Shown: piece after piece, positions 45,343 through 54,774 of the stretch | Layout of the letters: each line of letters begins with the position of its first letter | How positions within the stretch are numbered: position 1 is the stretch's first letter | NCBI RefSeq assembly: GCF_900460315.1 | Contig: NZ_UHIO01000001.1 | Coordinates: 124,001-188,000, forward strand | Direction of reading: 5' to 3' | Length of the DNA: 64,000 bases | From: Veillonella criceti | GTDB lineage: Bacteria; Bacillota; Negativicutes; Veillonellales; Veillonellaceae | Notes under the pieces: model-generated | What the model saw: only the letters and a program-made list of their open reading frames with translations | Told to the model about the DNA's origin: nothing | The model's database searches: none | Translations under genes and position numbers: made by a program

Positions 45343-45981
45343 ATGCGTGTAACTAAGGCCATTAAGGCGGAACAAATTGAGATTTTAGAAACTGTATATA
45401 AAGATGCTAAACCAGCGCTACATTATAATAGTCCTTTTGAATTATTAGTGGCGGTCGTTTTATCGGCCCAATGTACCGATGAACGGGTCAATATTATTAC
45501 GGGTCGTTTATTTCCCACGTATAGTGACCCTGCTGATATGCTGGCATTAGGCACAGCTAAACTAGAAGTATTAATTCGAGATTGCGGTTTATATCGAGCT
45601 AAGGCGGCTAATTTAATTAAAACTTGTGATATTTTAGTGCATACATATGGTGGCGAGGTACCGGCTGATTTTGATAAATTAGTACAACTGCCAGGGGTAG
45701 GACGTAAAACGGCTAATGTATTGGTGTCAGTTTTATTTGATATTCCTGCGATTGCCGTAGATACTCATGTATTTCGTGTATCGAATCGATTAGGCTTAGC
45801 TCGTGGAAAAACACCAGAAGCGGTAGAGGAAAAATTAAAAAAGGCAATTCCTATGGAAAAATGGAGTGCTGCTCATCATTGGTTAATTTGGCATGGTCGC
45901 AAAGTATGTAAGGCTCGTAAACCTTTATGTGGTGAATGTCCATTGGCTCATGTATGTCCATCAGCTGGTAAGGAGGCATAA
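45343..45981 (+). CDS. nth: Endonuclease III
   Basis: A DNA glycosylase/AP lyase that removes oxidised pyrimidines in base excision repair. The 212-residue protein has the helix-hairpin-helix LPGVGRKTANV with the catalytic Lys, VDTHVFRVSNRLG with the catalytic Asp, and a C-terminal iron-sulfur loop with Cys spacing 6-2-5 (CKARKPLCGECPLAHVC). ATG 45343 is nine bases after TAGGAG; a TTG at 45337 is in frame but less likely. The next gene starts two bases after the stop. Confidence 0.96.
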   Translation: MRVTKAIKAEQIEILETVYKDAKPALHYNSPFELLVAVVLSAQCTDERVNIITGRLFPTYSDPADMLALGTAKLEVLIRDCGLYRAKAANLIKTCDILVHTYGGEVPADFDKLVQLPGVGRKTANVLVSVLFDIPAIAVDTHVFRVSNRLGLARGKTPEAVEEKLKKAIPMEKWSAAHHWLIWHGRKVCKARKPLCGECPLAHVCPSAGKEA

Positions 45982-45983
45982 AA

Positions 45984-47465
45984 TTGAAAGAATCAATGCA
46001 AACTATTATTAAGAAATTTAACGCGTTAGGGATTACTAGTAGCGCTATGGTCACAGAATTATTACGATTCCGTGTATTAGATCAAATGTTGCAAGGGAGC
46101 CCAGAAGTACGTCAGTGGGGTATTACTGGTGAAAAACTATATGAGTTGGCTCAACAAAGTACAGTAGAGACATTTGGCCCTATACCTTATGATCAAACGG
46201 GTTTTGAACAAGTATATGGCCCATCCTTTGCTGTAGAAGTAATGGATTTTATTACAGAAACTGGTTATATAGAAGGTCTAGCTAGTGGTGAACAATGGCG
46301 TTTACCCTTTAAAGAAATCATTGAAGAACATAAGACATCGGAAGGCATTATTTTATTTGCTTTTATTGAAGAATATGCTGGCCTTGCTGAGGAGATTTTG
46401 CAAACGCTACCAACAGAACGTTTATTACTCTATACACCATCAGAAACTTGTTACAATCTATTTAAACAGTTATATCCATTAGCTCCTGTTATCAATGAGT
46501 GGCCAGAAGATGTTATTTTTGATCACATTGTAGCCGCCTCTACTGGTTTATTCCGTGCTCCCGTGCAAATTATGGAAGAATTAGCCACACGAGTAGGTAA
46601 TATTACAGAGTTAGGTACAGCTCATTATTTCATTCCTATTAGTGCGATTCAAGACCAAGTGGGCATGAATCGAATGGCCGTGCAATATATGCTATTGCAA
46701 AAACGTTTGCAGGCTGTTCGTGAATGGGCTCCATTAGGTACTTATGAATTTGTATATACTAATTATGATGTTAAAAAGGTGGCCCTTGAAATCCGTGAAG
46801 TTATGGAGGATGGTTGGCGCAGCACGCCATTTATAGCGTTACCTCATGAAGTATTGGCGTCAATGGATACATTTTCATTAGTGCAGTATGGTTTATCTTT
46901 ATGTGGTGTAGAGCCAGCTATGAAGGCTCAGTTACCTACATTAGGGGAAGATGCGTTTACTTCTGCAGATCCTAAAATTCCTTTATATGTACAGAAAATT
47001 TTTAGTGCTTATGAGGCTACTCGTTTAGTGCTAGAACGAGATGGTTTAACAGTGCAACTAAAATTAGTTCCTCAAGCAGGGCGCCCTAGTGGGGACGCTT
47101 TGGATGAAAAGGCGTATGCGGAATTAGTAGAACAAACAGAGCTTGATAGTCAGTCAAATGTGTACTGGTTATTTACCAATCCACAAGCAGCGTATATATG
47201 GTATACTTATTTCCGGAGTGAAAGAGGTCAGGAAATTCTTACTAAATTAGCGCAAATGGTATTGACGCCAGCTGCTTTATTACAATTAATGGGGAGTGTG
47301 CGTCGCGCTGTTATTAAAGAAGAGGCTTTAAGTGAGTTGGCTAGCCAATTTGAAGTAGCTCGTGAAGCTCGCAAAATGGCACTGGAAAAAGCCGATGCTG
47401 ATTGGCAAGCTGCTATTGAAACGATGGCGGCAGAGATTGTACCAGCTAAAGAAGTAACGAATTGA
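45984..47465 (+). CDS. Hypothetical protein, 493 residues, downstream of nth
   Basis: I do not recognise the family. It is a soluble protein without signal or membrane segments. The order of elements (a strand-rich centre with ILFAFIEEYAGLA, FDHIVAASTGLF, then GTAHYFIPISAI and LLQKRLQAVREWAP) loosely recalls the Rossmann-like core and following strands of N6-adenine DNA methylases. No NPPY-type catalytic motif and no Gly-rich SAM loop are visible, so if related it is degenerate (weak inference). The C terminus is a charged coiled coil. The start is TTG, seven bases after AAGGAGG; the next ATG at 45996 is too far away. Coupled to nth by a two-base gap. Confidence 0.75.
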   Translation: MKESMQTIIKKFNALGITSSAMVTELLRFRVLDQMLQGSPEVRQWGITGEKLYELAQQSTVETFGPIPYDQTGFEQVYGPSFAVEVMDFITETGYIEGLASGEQWRLPFKEIIEEHKTSEGIILFAFIEEYAGLAEEILQTLPTERLLLYTPSETCYNLFKQLYPLAPVINEWPEDVIFDHIVAASTGLFRAPVQIMEELATRVGNITELGTAHYFIPISAIQDQVGMNRMAVQYMLLQKRLQAVREWAPLGTYEFVYTNYDVKKVALEIREVMEDGWRSTPFIALPHEVLASMDTFSLVQYGLSLCGVEPAMKAQLPTLGEDAFTSADPKIPLYVQKIFSAYEATRLVLERDGLTVQLKLVPQAGRPSGDALDEKAYAELVEQTELDSQSNVYWLFTNPQAAYIWYTYFRSERGQEILTKLAQMVLTPAALLQLMGSVRRAVIKEEALSELASQFEVAREARKMALEKADADWQAAIETMAAEIVPAKEVTN

Positions 47466-47517
47466 CAGGATTGAAGAATTGGGATAAAGTAAAGAAATAG
47501 ATAAGGAGGAGGAAACT

Positions 47518-47823
47518 ATGGCTGTAGTAAACTTTGAAATTTATAAAGTACTTGGTACTTTATCTGAAAATAAAGATGGTTGGAAAAAGCAATTAACTTG
47601 TACAAGTTGGGGCCGTTATAATCCTAAGTTTGATCTTCGTTCTTGGGATAGTGAATATAATGGCATGACGAAAGGGATTACCTTATCGTTGGAAGAAATT
47701 GTAGCCCTTCGTGATTTACTCAATGAAGTGGATTTGGAAACTGCTTATGAAGAATCCGTAGCGGAACGTCAGGTAGCTAAAGCCGCAGAAAAGGCTGCTG
47801 AAAAAGAGAGCGCTGACGAATAA
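47518..47823 (+). CDS. PC4-domain protein (YdbC-like)
   Basis: A 101-residue protein whose first 70 residues match the bacterial YdbC-type PC4 (p15 coactivator) fold: FEIYKVLGTLSENKDGWKKQL, the aromatic strand SWGRYNPKFDLRSWD, and KGITLSLEEIVALRDLL. Relatives bind single-stranded nucleic acid as dimers. The last 30 residues are Glu/Ala-rich and probably disordered. AAGGAGGAGG precedes the ATG. Confidence 0.88.
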   Translation: MAVVNFEIYKVLGTLSENKDGWKKQLTCTSWGRYNPKFDLRSWDSEYNGMTKGITLSLEEIVALRDLLNEVDLETAYEESVAERQVAKAAEKAAEKESADE

Positions 47824-47853
47824 GAAAAATTTTATCATTTTCAATCGAATAAG

Positions 47854-47882
47854 TTGCATTAAGTGATTGACCATGATATAAT
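47854..47882 (+). promoter_or_regulatory. Promoter for rpmE
   Basis: TTGCAT (47854-47859), 17-base spacer, TATAAT (47877-47882) preceded by TGA (extended -10), 40 bases before the rpmE start. Confidence 0.75.
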
Positions 47883-47922
47883 CAATAAGCATAGTTTTGG
47901 ACAGTGGAAAGAGGTGTATAGA

Positions 47923-48120
47923 ATGAAAGAAGGAATTCATCCTAATTATGGTGAAGCTACCGTAACTTGCGGTTGTGGCAATACGTTTAAAACTGGTTCT
48001 GTTAAAAACGACCTTCGTGTAGACGTATGTTCCAAATGTCATCCGTTCTTCACAGGACAGCAACGTACTGCTCAGGCTCGCGGTCGTATCGAACAATTCA
48101 ACAAGCGTTACGGTAAATAA
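47923..48120 (+). CDS. rpmE: 50S ribosomal protein L31 (zinc-binding type)
   Basis: L31 bridges the 50S and 30S subunits. The 65-residue protein [19 protein letters not shown]... has Cys16, Cys18, Cys36 and Cys39, so it is the zinc-containing form that can act as a zinc reserve. The longer in-frame start at 47863 would lie inside the promoter; ATG 47923 follows GAAAGAGGTG. First gene of the conserved rpmE-yqhQ-prfA-prmC block. Confidence 0.97.
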   Translation: MKEGIHPNYGEATVTCGCGNTFKTGSVKNDLRVDVCSKCHPFFTGQQRTAQARGRIEQFNKRYGK

Positions 48121-48149
48121 TTACTGTAGTCTAGCTATACAAATAATAC

Positions 48150-48178
48150 GGCAGAGCTTCGGCTCTGCCTATATTTGT
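48150..48178 (+). terminator. Terminator-like hairpin after rpmE
   Basis: GGCAGAGC, loop TTCG, GCTCTGCC (48150-48169): an eight-pair stem with a stable UUCG tetraloop, followed by TATATTTGTTT. The T tract is interrupted, so read-through into the next gene, whose start is 26 bases on, is likely. Confidence 0.6.
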
Positions 48179-48195
48179 TTGAGAGAGGAGACGCT

Positions 48196-49083
48196 TTGGA
48201 AACGAAACGAGTTAAGAAATTTGTTGGTGGTCAGGCGGTCATAGAAGGTGTTATGATGCGCGGCCCTAAGTATACAGCTACTGCGGTGCGTGAACCAAGT
48301 GGCCAAATTGTAGTAGATAGGACTACAACTAGCTCAATAAGTGAACGGTATCCTATATTAAAAAAGCCTTTATTACGAGGTTGTGTGGCTCTTTATGAGT
48401 CCTTATTAATCGGCATGAAGGCCCTTTCTTTTTCCGCTAAAGCAGCTGGTGAAGAAGAAGAGACCATGTCGAATAAAGAAATTGCTATGACAATGGTATT
48501 TTCTACTGTATTAGCAATTGGTTTGTTTTTAGCATTACCAACCTACGCTGCTAAATGGATTCCTGGTGTAGGGGATAATCATTTTGTATTAAATTTAATA
48601 GAAGGGGCAATTCGCCTAATTCTATTTTTACTGTATATATGGGTCATTGGTCAGACTAAAGATATTCGACGTGTATTTCAATATCATGGGGCTGAACATA
48701 AGACAATTCATACGTATGAAAATGATATGCCGTTAACTGTTGAAAATGTGCGTAAACATTCTCGCTTACATGCGCGGTGTGGCACTAATTTTTTACTTAT
48801 TGTAATGGTGACGAGTATATTTGTATTTGCTTTTTTAGGCTGGCCTAGCTTATGGGAACGCATTATTTCAAGGGTTGTATTAATGCCGGTAGTGGCTGGC
48901 ATTGCTTATGAGATGATTCGCTTAGCAGGACGCAGTGATAATGCGTTGGTGAAACTCTTAATTACACCTGGTTTATGGTTGCAGTATATGACAACGCGCG
49001 AACCAGAAGATGATCAAATTGAGGTGGCTATTCGGGCGTTGGAAGAAGTGCGGCCGAGTGAAGAAGATGCCTATGAGGCTTAG
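48196..49083 (+). CDS. DUF1385 membrane protein (YqhQ-like)
   Basis: A 295-residue membrane protein with the DUF1385 signature VGGQAVIEGVMMRGP at the N terminus, about four membrane helices, the conserved GAEHKTIHTYE and HARCGTNFLL. The His/Glu motif suggests a metal site, but function is unknown. The start is TTG at 48196, five bases after AGAGGAG; the upstream TTG at 48175 has no ribosome binding site. Position before prfA is conserved in Firmicutes. Confidence 0.9.
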   Translation: METKRVKKFVGGQAVIEGVMMRGPKYTATAVREPSGQIVVDRTTTSSISERYPILKKPLLRGCVALYESLLIGMKALSFSAKAAGEEEETMSNKEIAMTMVFSTVLAIGLFLALPTYAAKWIPGVGDNHFVLNLIEGAIRLILFLLYIWVIGQTKDIRRVFQYHGAEHKTIHTYENDMPLTVENVRKHSRLHARCGTNFLLIVMVTSIFVFAFLGWPSLWERIISRVVLMPVVAGIAYEMIRLAGRSDNALVKLLITPGLWLQYMTTREPEDDQIEVAIRALEEVRPSEEDAYEA

Positions 49084-49198
49084 TGCTGCTAGTATTTTAT
49101 TTTATAGTCAATTGATATGGGCTTGATTATAGCTTAAGAATATTAGTAGTCTGGGAATAAATACGTAATAGATATTAACCTGAAAGGGGTACCTATTC

Positions 49199-50284
49199 AT
49201 GGTATTAGTAGATAAATTACAAGTTATTGAAGATAAATATATGGACTTGGAGCAACGCATTAGTGATCCTGAAGTGATTGCTCGTCAACAAGAATGGCAA
49301 AAATTAACACGCCAACATGCAAGTCTTACTGAAACGGTAGAAGCGTTTCGTGAATATAAACAAGTATTAACTGGAATTGATGAAGCTCTTGAAGTATTAG
49401 AAGATAAAACTATGGATGAAGAGTTTCGTGAAATGGCACAAGAAGAATTAAAAGAATTAAAAGAACGAAAAGACGAATTAGAAGAGCGTCTTCATATTTT
49501 ATTGTTGCCAAAAGATCCTAATGATGAGAAAAATGTTATTGTAGAAATTCGTGGCGGTGCTGGTGGTGATGAGGCTGCATTATTTGCTGGTGATTTGTTC
49601 CGCATGTATACAAAGTATGCAGAAGCTCAAGGCTGGCGCTGTGAAATTATCGATGCCAACGCTCCAGAATTAGGCGGTTTTAAAGAAGTCGTATTCTCTG
49701 TTGATGGGAATAGTGCGTATTCTAAATTAAAATTTGAAAGTGGCGTACATCGTGTACAACGTGTACCTGAAACCGAATCATCTGGGCGTATTCATACGTC
49801 AACGGTTACAGTGGCTGTATTGCCAGAAGCAGAAGATGTAGATATTGAGATTAACGATAAAGATCTTCAAATTGACACCTATTGTGCGAGTGGCGCTGGT
49901 GGTCAGCACGTTAACCGTACTGAGTCGGCTGTGCGTATTACGCACAAACCAACGGGTATTGTTGTAGCTTGTCAGGATGAACGATCACAATTAAAAAATA
50001 AAGATAAGGCAATGCGCGTATTACGTGCTAAGTTGCAGGATAAAGCAGAACAAGAAGCGGCCGCTAGTGTCGCAGCTGACCGTAAGAGTCAGGTAGGGAC
50101 TGGTGATCGTAGTGAACGTATTCGTACGTATAACTATCCACAAGGCCGTGTAACGGATCATCGTATTAATTTAACGCTCTATAAATTAGATGCTGTACTT
50201 AATGGTGATTTAGATGAATTGATTCAAGCTTTGATTGCAGCGGATCAGGCAGCGAAAATGCAGGAGGCTGATCAAAATGCCTAA
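49199..50284 (+). CDS. prfA: Peptide chain release factor 1
   Basis: RF1 reads UAA and UAG and releases the nascent peptide. The 361-residue protein has the N-terminal helical domain, the [15 protein letters not shown] segment, the codon-recognition loop region near [14 protein letters not shown] (PxT-type), the catalytic GGQ in [12 protein letters not shown], and [22 protein letters not shown] lies before the ATG. Its stop overlaps prmC by eight bases. Confidence 0.97.
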   Translation: MVLVDKLQVIEDKYMDLEQRISDPEVIARQQEWQKLTRQHASLTETVEAFREYKQVLTGIDEALEVLEDKTMDEEFREMAQEELKELKERKDELEERLHILLLPKDPNDEKNVIVEIRGGAGGDEAALFAGDLFRMYTKYAEAQGWRCEIIDANAPELGGFKEVVFSVDGNSAYSKLKFESGVHRVQRVPETESSGRIHTSTVTVAVLPEAEDVDIEINDKDLQIDTYCASGAGGQHVNRTESAVRITHKPTGIVVACQDERSQLKNKDKAMRVLRAKLQDKAEQEAAASVAADRKSQVGTGDRSERIRTYNYPQGRVTDHRINLTLYKLDAVLNGDLDELIQALIAADQAAKMQEADQNA

Positions 50285-51158
50285 GGAGCTGTGGACAATT
50301 GGTCGCTTGCTCCAATGGACAGAGCAGTATTTTCTCGGTAAGGGCGTCGAATCAAGTCGCCTTGATGGGGAAGTGCTGCTTTCTCATATATTGGGGAAAG
50401 ATCGGATTTATTTGTATACTCATTATGATGAACCGCTAACGAAGTCTGAATTAGATGCGTATCGGCCTTTAGTCATTGAGCGAGGTAAAGGGTATAGTGT
50501 GGCGGCGATTATTGGGCAAAAAGAATTTATGGGCTTATCTTTTACGGTCACAAAAGATGTGCTGATTCCACGCCCTGATACCGAAACCTTAGTTGAAGAT
50601 ATTTTGAGTTTTATACCTAAAGAACAAGGACCTTATATATTAGATGTGTGCACTGGGCCAGGGACTATTTTGTATAGTTTATTGCATTATTTACCAGCAG
50701 CCACTGGTCTAGGGTTAGATATTAGTAAAGACGCTTTGGCAGTCGCGGTGACAAATAGAGAACAGTTACAGTTAACAGAACGGGCTAAGTTATGTGCGTC
50801 TGATCTTTTTACAGCCTTACAAAAGGATCCGCAGTATGAAAAGGCCTTTGACATTATTGTGTCTAATCCGCCGTATATTCCTAGTGAAGAGGTTAAAACT
50901 TTAGCTCCAGAAGTCTTGCATGAACCAGTTTTGGCTTTAGATGGTGGTATAGATGGCCTTGATTTTTATCGTCGTTTATTGACTGAGGCACCTCGGTATT
51001 TGAAGGCTGGTGGTTATTTAGCCGTGGAAATTGGTTATGATCAAGCTGAGGCTGTGATTGAATTGGCTACTAGGGTAGGCGTTTATGGAGATGTTGTGGC
51101 GAATAAAGATATAGCAGGTATTGTACGTGAATTACGTTGGCAGAAACTAGGTGATTAA
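50277..51158 (+). CDS. prmC: Release factor glutamine methyltransferase
   Basis: PrmC methylates the Gln of the GGQ motif in release factors, raising termination efficiency. The 293-residue protein has an N-terminal helical domain ([13 protein letters not shown]), the SAM motif [14 protein letters not shown] and the catalytic [10 protein letters not shown]. In the SAM motif, Thr replaces the usual Ser of CTGSG, and Pro precedes Gly. ATG 50277 lies nine bases after GGAGG within the end of prfA; the longer frame to 50235 is not supported. Enzyme and substrate genes are translationally coupled. Confidence 0.95.
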   Translation: MPKELWTIGRLLQWTEQYFLGKGVESSRLDGEVLLSHILGKDRIYLYTHYDEPLTKSELDAYRPLVIERGKGYSVAAIIGQKEFMGLSFTVTKDVLIPRPDTETLVEDILSFIPKEQGPYILDVCTGPGTILYSLLHYLPAATGLGLDISKDALAVAVTNREQLQLTERAKLCASDLFTALQKDPQYEKAFDIIVSNPPYIPSEEVKTLAPEVLHEPVLALDGGIDGLDFYRRLLTEAPRYLKAGGYLAVEIGYDQAEAVIELATRVGVYGDVVANKDIAGIVRELRWQKLGD

Positions 51159-51159
51159 T

Positions 51160-52287
51160 ATGGTAGCAGAAACTAAAGTGTATAAAAATTTAGATGCTAC
51201 AGCAATTGCTGATTTAGGGAAACGGTTACGAGACGGGCAATTGGTGGCGATTCCTACAGAAACTGTATATGGCTTGGGTGCTAATGGATTGGATGAAGTG
51301 GCCATGTCACGTATTTATGAGGCAAAAGGACGCCCTTCTGATAATCCACTTATTTTGCATGTGCCCAATCAGGCTAGTGTGGAACCACTAGTTAAAGAAA
51401 TTTCACCGACTGCTAAAAAGTTAATGGATGCCTTTTGGCCAGGCCCGTTAACGATTATTATGCCTAAATCTGATAGGGTGCCATTACGGGCTACAGGTGG
51501 CCTTGACAGTGTAGCAATTCGTTGTCCTAAGCATGAAATTTGTCGGGCTATTTTAGAAGCAGCTGGCGTTCCCATAGCGGCACCGAGTGCGAATATTTCA
51601 GGACGTCCCAGTCCGACTACAGCAGACGCCGTATATCATGATATGAATGGGCGAATTGAAGCCATTGCTGATGCGGGGCCTTGTGAGGTGGGCGTTGAGT
51701 CTACTATTGTAGAGTGTGGTGATGATAGTGTGACGATTTTACGTCCCGGTGGTGTTACTGATGCTATGTTACGTCAAGTTGTGAGTGCTGTGAATTTTGA
51801 TGAAGCTTTAACCGCTCCTGATGTAACGCCTAAAGCACCAGGTATGAAATATAAACACTATGCGCCAGATGGAGAAATGACAACTTATGTCGGTGTTCCT
51901 AAGCTAATTAGTGAAGCTATGATTGAAGCGATGAAGGCGATTCAAGAATCCTACAACACATTGCTAAAAGAGTCAGTTGCTAAGGGGCATTCTGAAACGA
52001 TACAGCCATTGCGCTTTGGTTTTTTTATCAATGAAGAAGTGGCTCAATTTTTAGATATTTATTTAGCAGAGCTTTCCGTACCTTTTGAGTTTGTTATTTA
52101 TGGTAATGCTGCTGATTATCGTGGGTTAGCGCATTCTTTATATGCGGCGTTACTTTCGTTCAATGAAGCTGGTGTGACCCATATTTTTGCTACTGGCGTG
52201 CCGCGTCAAGGGTTGGGCCGTGCTATTATGAATCGCATGGACAAGGCTAGTGGTTATAAGATTGTGACAGCAGTTCCTAAACGATAA
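51160..52287 (+). CDS. L-threonylcarbamoyladenylate synthase, Sua5 type
   Basis: Makes threonylcarbamoyl-AMP, the precursor of the t6A modification at position 37 of ANN-decoding tRNAs. The 375-residue protein has an N-terminal YrdC domain (VAIPTETVYGLGANG, KGRPSDNPLILH, PSANISGRPSPT, VESTIVEC) and a C-terminal Sua5 domain starting after the linker APGMKYKHYAP, so it is Sua5 rather than the short TsaC. ATG 51160 is one base after the prmC stop, with AGGTGA upstream. Confidence 0.95.
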   Translation: MVAETKVYKNLDATAIADLGKRLRDGQLVAIPTETVYGLGANGLDEVAMSRIYEAKGRPSDNPLILHVPNQASVEPLVKEISPTAKKLMDAFWPGPLTIIMPKSDRVPLRATGGLDSVAIRCPKHEICRAILEAAGVPIAAPSANISGRPSPTTADAVYHDMNGRIEAIADAGPCEVGVESTIVECGDDSVTILRPGGVTDAMLRQVVSAVNFDEALTAPDVTPKAPGMKYKHYAPDGEMTTYVGVPKLISEAMIEAMKAIQESYNTLLKESVAKGHSETIQPLRFGFFINEEVAQFLDIYLAELSVPFEFVIYGNAADYRGLAHSLYAALLSFNEAGVTHIFATGVPRQGLGRAIMNRMDKASGYKIVTAVPKR

Positions 52288-52338
52288 AGTGAGGTAGGGA
52301 ATTTAAGCAAGAATATAGATTGGAAGTGAGGTTTTACT

Positions 52339-52776
52339 ATGAATATTTTATTTGTTTGTACAGGCAATACTTGTCGCAGTCCTATGGCAGAAGGTTTAAT
52401 GCGTGTTATGGCTGAAAAGGCGAATAAAGAGGTTGTGACTTTATCCGCTGGACTATTTACGGCACCAGGTGGTCGCGTTTCACCCTATGCAGAAATAGCA
52501 GTAAAAGATGTAGTAGATATTTCTGAACATCAATCACGTCCTCTTAATAAGGCTCTTATGGAAGCGGCTGATTTAGTATTGGGTTTATCTTCTGATCATA
52601 AGAATGTGTTACTTCGTCAATTTCCTGAAATGAAAGATAAAATTATGACATTAGGCGAATGGGCCGGAACGAATGAAGAGGTGGCTGATCCATTTGGCGG
52701 TACTCAAGAAGAATATGATGCCTGTGCTACTCAGATTAAAATGTTAATTGAAAAAGGACTAGCTAAGCTTGATTAA
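52339..52776 (+). CDS. Low-molecular-weight phosphatase, probable protein-arginine phosphatase (YwlE-like)
   Basis: A 145-residue enzyme with the P-loop VCTGNTCRSP at the N terminus (Cys7 nucleophile, Arg13) and the acid loop VADPFGG. Position 11 is Thr, as in YwlE, where this residue selects phospho-arginine; ordinary tyrosine phosphatases have Ile or another hydrophobic residue there. The gene neighbourhood (sua5, this gene, rpiB, glyA, upp) is that of B. subtilis ywlE, so an arginine phosphatase is likely. GGAAGTGAGG precedes the ATG. Confidence 0.88.
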   Translation: MNILFVCTGNTCRSPMAEGLMRVMAEKANKEVVTLSAGLFTAPGGRVSPYAEIAVKDVVDISEHQSRPLNKALMEAADLVLGLSSDHKNVLLRQFPEMKDKIMTLGEWAGTNEEVADPFGGTQEEYDACATQIKMLIEKGLAKLD

Positions 52777-52821
52777 ATTTCTATATATGATTAACTATCT
52801 TTAGAATATGTACAAATGTCG

Positions 52822-52850
52822 TTGCTTGATTTAATGTGACATAGTAAAAT
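52822..52850 (+). promoter_or_regulatory. Putative promoter for rpiB
   Basis: TTGCTT (52822-52827), 17-base spacer, TAAAAT (52845-52850), 48 bases before the start codon. Confidence 0.5.
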
Positions 52851-52897
52851 AGGGTGAGAGATAATTATATTTCTAAGCTACGATTAGGAGGGATAGG

Positions 52898-53335
52898 ATG
52901 AAAGTAGCCATTGGCGCAGATCATGGTGGAGTTCATTTAAAAGCTTCCATAAAAGCTGTATTGGATGAACTTAACGTGGCCTATACTGACTTTGGAACCG
53001 ATTCTGAAGCATCAGTGGATTATCCAGACATTGCTGGCCCTGTGGCTAAAGCAGTGGCTGCTGGCGAATATGATCGAGGTATTTTGATTTGTGGAACCGG
53101 TATCGGCATTGGCATTGCAGCTAATAAGGTAGCTGGCATTCGAGCCGCACTTTGCCATGATACCTTTTCAGCCCATGCTTCACGGGAACACAATAATGCC
53201 AACATTTTAACGATGGGCGAACGTGTAATTGGCCCAGGTCTTGCGGCCGATATTGTTAAAATTTGGTTAACAACTGAATTTGAAGGAGGCCGTCATGAAC
53301 GACGCGTCGCCAAAATTGCTGAATTAGAGGCTTAA
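52898..53335 (+). CDS. rpiB: Ribose-5-phosphate isomerase B
   Basis: Interconverts ribose 5-phosphate and ribulose 5-phosphate. The 145-residue RpiB/LacAB protein opens with VAIGADHGGVHLK, contains GTDSEASVDYPD and the active-site segment LICGTGIGIGIAANK with its Cys, then SREHNNANILTMGER. TAGGAGGG precedes the ATG. Followed by glyA after 71 bases. Confidence 0.95.
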   Translation: MKVAIGADHGGVHLKASIKAVLDELNVAYTDFGTDSEASVDYPDIAGPVAKAVAAGEYDRGILICGTGIGIGIAANKVAGIRAALCHDTFSAHASREHNNANILTMGERVIGPGLAADIVKIWLTTEFEGGRHERRVAKIAELEA

Positions 53336-53406
53336 AGTCCTTATAATTTGGGGGAACAACTTGTATTTCATAGGCACTATGAGCTAAGTGTGTAGGAGGT
53401 AATGCT

Positions 53407-54648
53407 ATGAGCATTCTTAAAAGTCAAGATCCAGAGTTAAAACAATGTATTGATTTAGAGTTGAGCCGTCAACGCAATAAATTAGAAATGATTGCATCTG
53501 AAAACTTCGTATCAGAAGCAGTTATGGAGGCGCAAGGCAGTGTATTAACTAACAAATATGCAGAAGGTTATTCTGGTAAACGCTATTATGGTGGCTGTGA
53601 ATATGTTGATATGGTAGAGGATTTAGCTATTGCACGGGCTAAGAAATTATTTGGTGCCGATCATGTAAACGTACAACCTCATTCTGGTTCGCAAGCTAAC
53701 TTTGGGGTATATTTTGCTTTATTAAAACCAGGTGATACTATTATGGGGATGAATTTATCCCATGGTGGTCATTTGACTCATGGTTCACCGGTAAACGTAT
53801 CGGGTACATATTTTAATATTGTTCCTTACGGTGTTAATGCTGAAACGCAACAAATTGATTATGATGAAATGCGTAACATTGCATTAGAAGCTAAACCAAA
53901 AATGATTATTGGCGGTGGTAGTGCGTATTCTCGTATTATTGACTTCAAAAAAATGGCAGATATTGCTCATGAAGTGGGTGCTATTTTGATGGTAGATATG
54001 GCGCATTTCGCTGGCCTTGTAGCAGCTGGTTTACATCCAAATCCAGTAGAATATGCTGATGTAGTAACAACGACGACTCACAAAACCTTACGTGGTCCAC
54101 GTGGTGGTATGATTCTTTGCAAAGAAAAATATGCTAAAGCCATTGATAAAGCTATTTTCCCTGGTATCCAAGGTGGTCCTTTGATGCATGTTATTGCAGC
54201 TAAAGCGGTAGCTTTTGGCGAAGCGTTGCAACCAGCTTTCAAAGAGTATGCACAGCAAGTTGTTAAAAATGCTAAGGTATTAGCAGCAGCTCTTGAAAAA
54301 GAAGGTTTCTTAATTGTTTCTGGCGGTACAGATACACATGTAATGTTAGTGGACGTTCGTAGCTGTGGTTTAACAGGTAAAGTTGCTGAATTCTTGCTTG
54401 ATGAAGTAGGGATTACTTGCAATAAAAATACAATTCCATTTGATCCAGAAAGTCCATTTGTAACAAGTGGTATCCGCTTAGGGACACCAGCATTAACCAC
54501 TCGTGGTTTAAAAGAAGCTGATATGGAAGAAATTGCATCGATTATTGCCTTAGTTCTTAAAAATTCAGAAGATAAAGCAAAACACGAAGAAGCTGCCAAA
54601 CGCGTGGCTGCTCTTTGTGCAAAATATCCTATGTATCCTAATCTTTAA
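53407..54648 (+). CDS. glyA: Serine hydroxymethyltransferase
   Basis: A pyridoxal-phosphate enzyme that converts serine and tetrahydrofolate to glycine and methylene-tetrahydrofolate. The 413-residue protein has [37 protein letters not shown], and [14 protein letters not shown] with the cofactor Lys, all family hallmarks. TAGGAGGT precedes the ATG. Codon use is more biased than in neighbours, as expected of a highly expressed gene. Confidence 0.98.
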   Translation: MSILKSQDPELKQCIDLELSRQRNKLEMIASENFVSEAVMEAQGSVLTNKYAEGYSGKRYYGGCEYVDMVEDLAIARAKKLFGADHVNVQPHSGSQANFGVYFALLKPGDTIMGMNLSHGGHLTHGSPVNVSGTYFNIVPYGVNAETQQIDYDEMRNIALEAKPKMIIGGGSAYSRIIDFKKMADIAHEVGAILMVDMAHFAGLVAAGLHPNPVEYADVVTTTTHKTLRGPRGGMILCKEKYAKAIDKAIFPGIQGGPLMHVIAAKAVAFGEALQPAFKEYAQQVVKNAKVLAAALEKEGFLIVSGGTDTHVMLVDVRSCGLTGKVAEFLLDEVGITCNKNTIPFDPESPFVTSGIRLGTPALTTRGLKEADMEEIASIIALVLKNSEDKAKHEEAAKRVAALCAKYPMYPNL

Positions 54649-54668
54649 TACGAGTAGCAGAGAGAGAG

Positions 54669-54685
54669 TTTCACATAATGTGAAA
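54669..54685. promoter_or_regulatory. Palindrome upstream of the upp promoter
   Basis: TTTCACATAATGTGAAA: two perfect eight-base arms around one A, immediately before the putative -35. It looks like a dimer-binding operator; the regulator is unknown. Confidence 0.5.
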
Positions 54686-54686
54686 A

Positions 54687-54715
54687 TGTACACATTGTTA
54701 TACATATAGTATAAT
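54687..54715 (+). promoter_or_regulatory. Putative promoter for upp
   Basis: TGTACA (54687-54692), 17-base spacer, TATAAT (54710-54715), 60 bases before the start codon. Confidence 0.55.
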
Positions 54716-54774
54716 GTATGGTAGTACACACAGAGTAATGCACAGTATTTAGGCATAAGGAGGCACTAAATTTT

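Noticed and set aside
47863-47922. N-terminally extended L31 starting at 47863
   Set aside because: The extension would overlap the rpmE promoter and lacks a ribosome binding site; L31 proteins start at MKxGIHP.
54078-54599. 173-codon minus-strand open frame inside glyA
   Set aside because: It is antisense to a strongly conserved enzyme gene and shows no ribosome binding site; it is a shadow of glyA codon bias.
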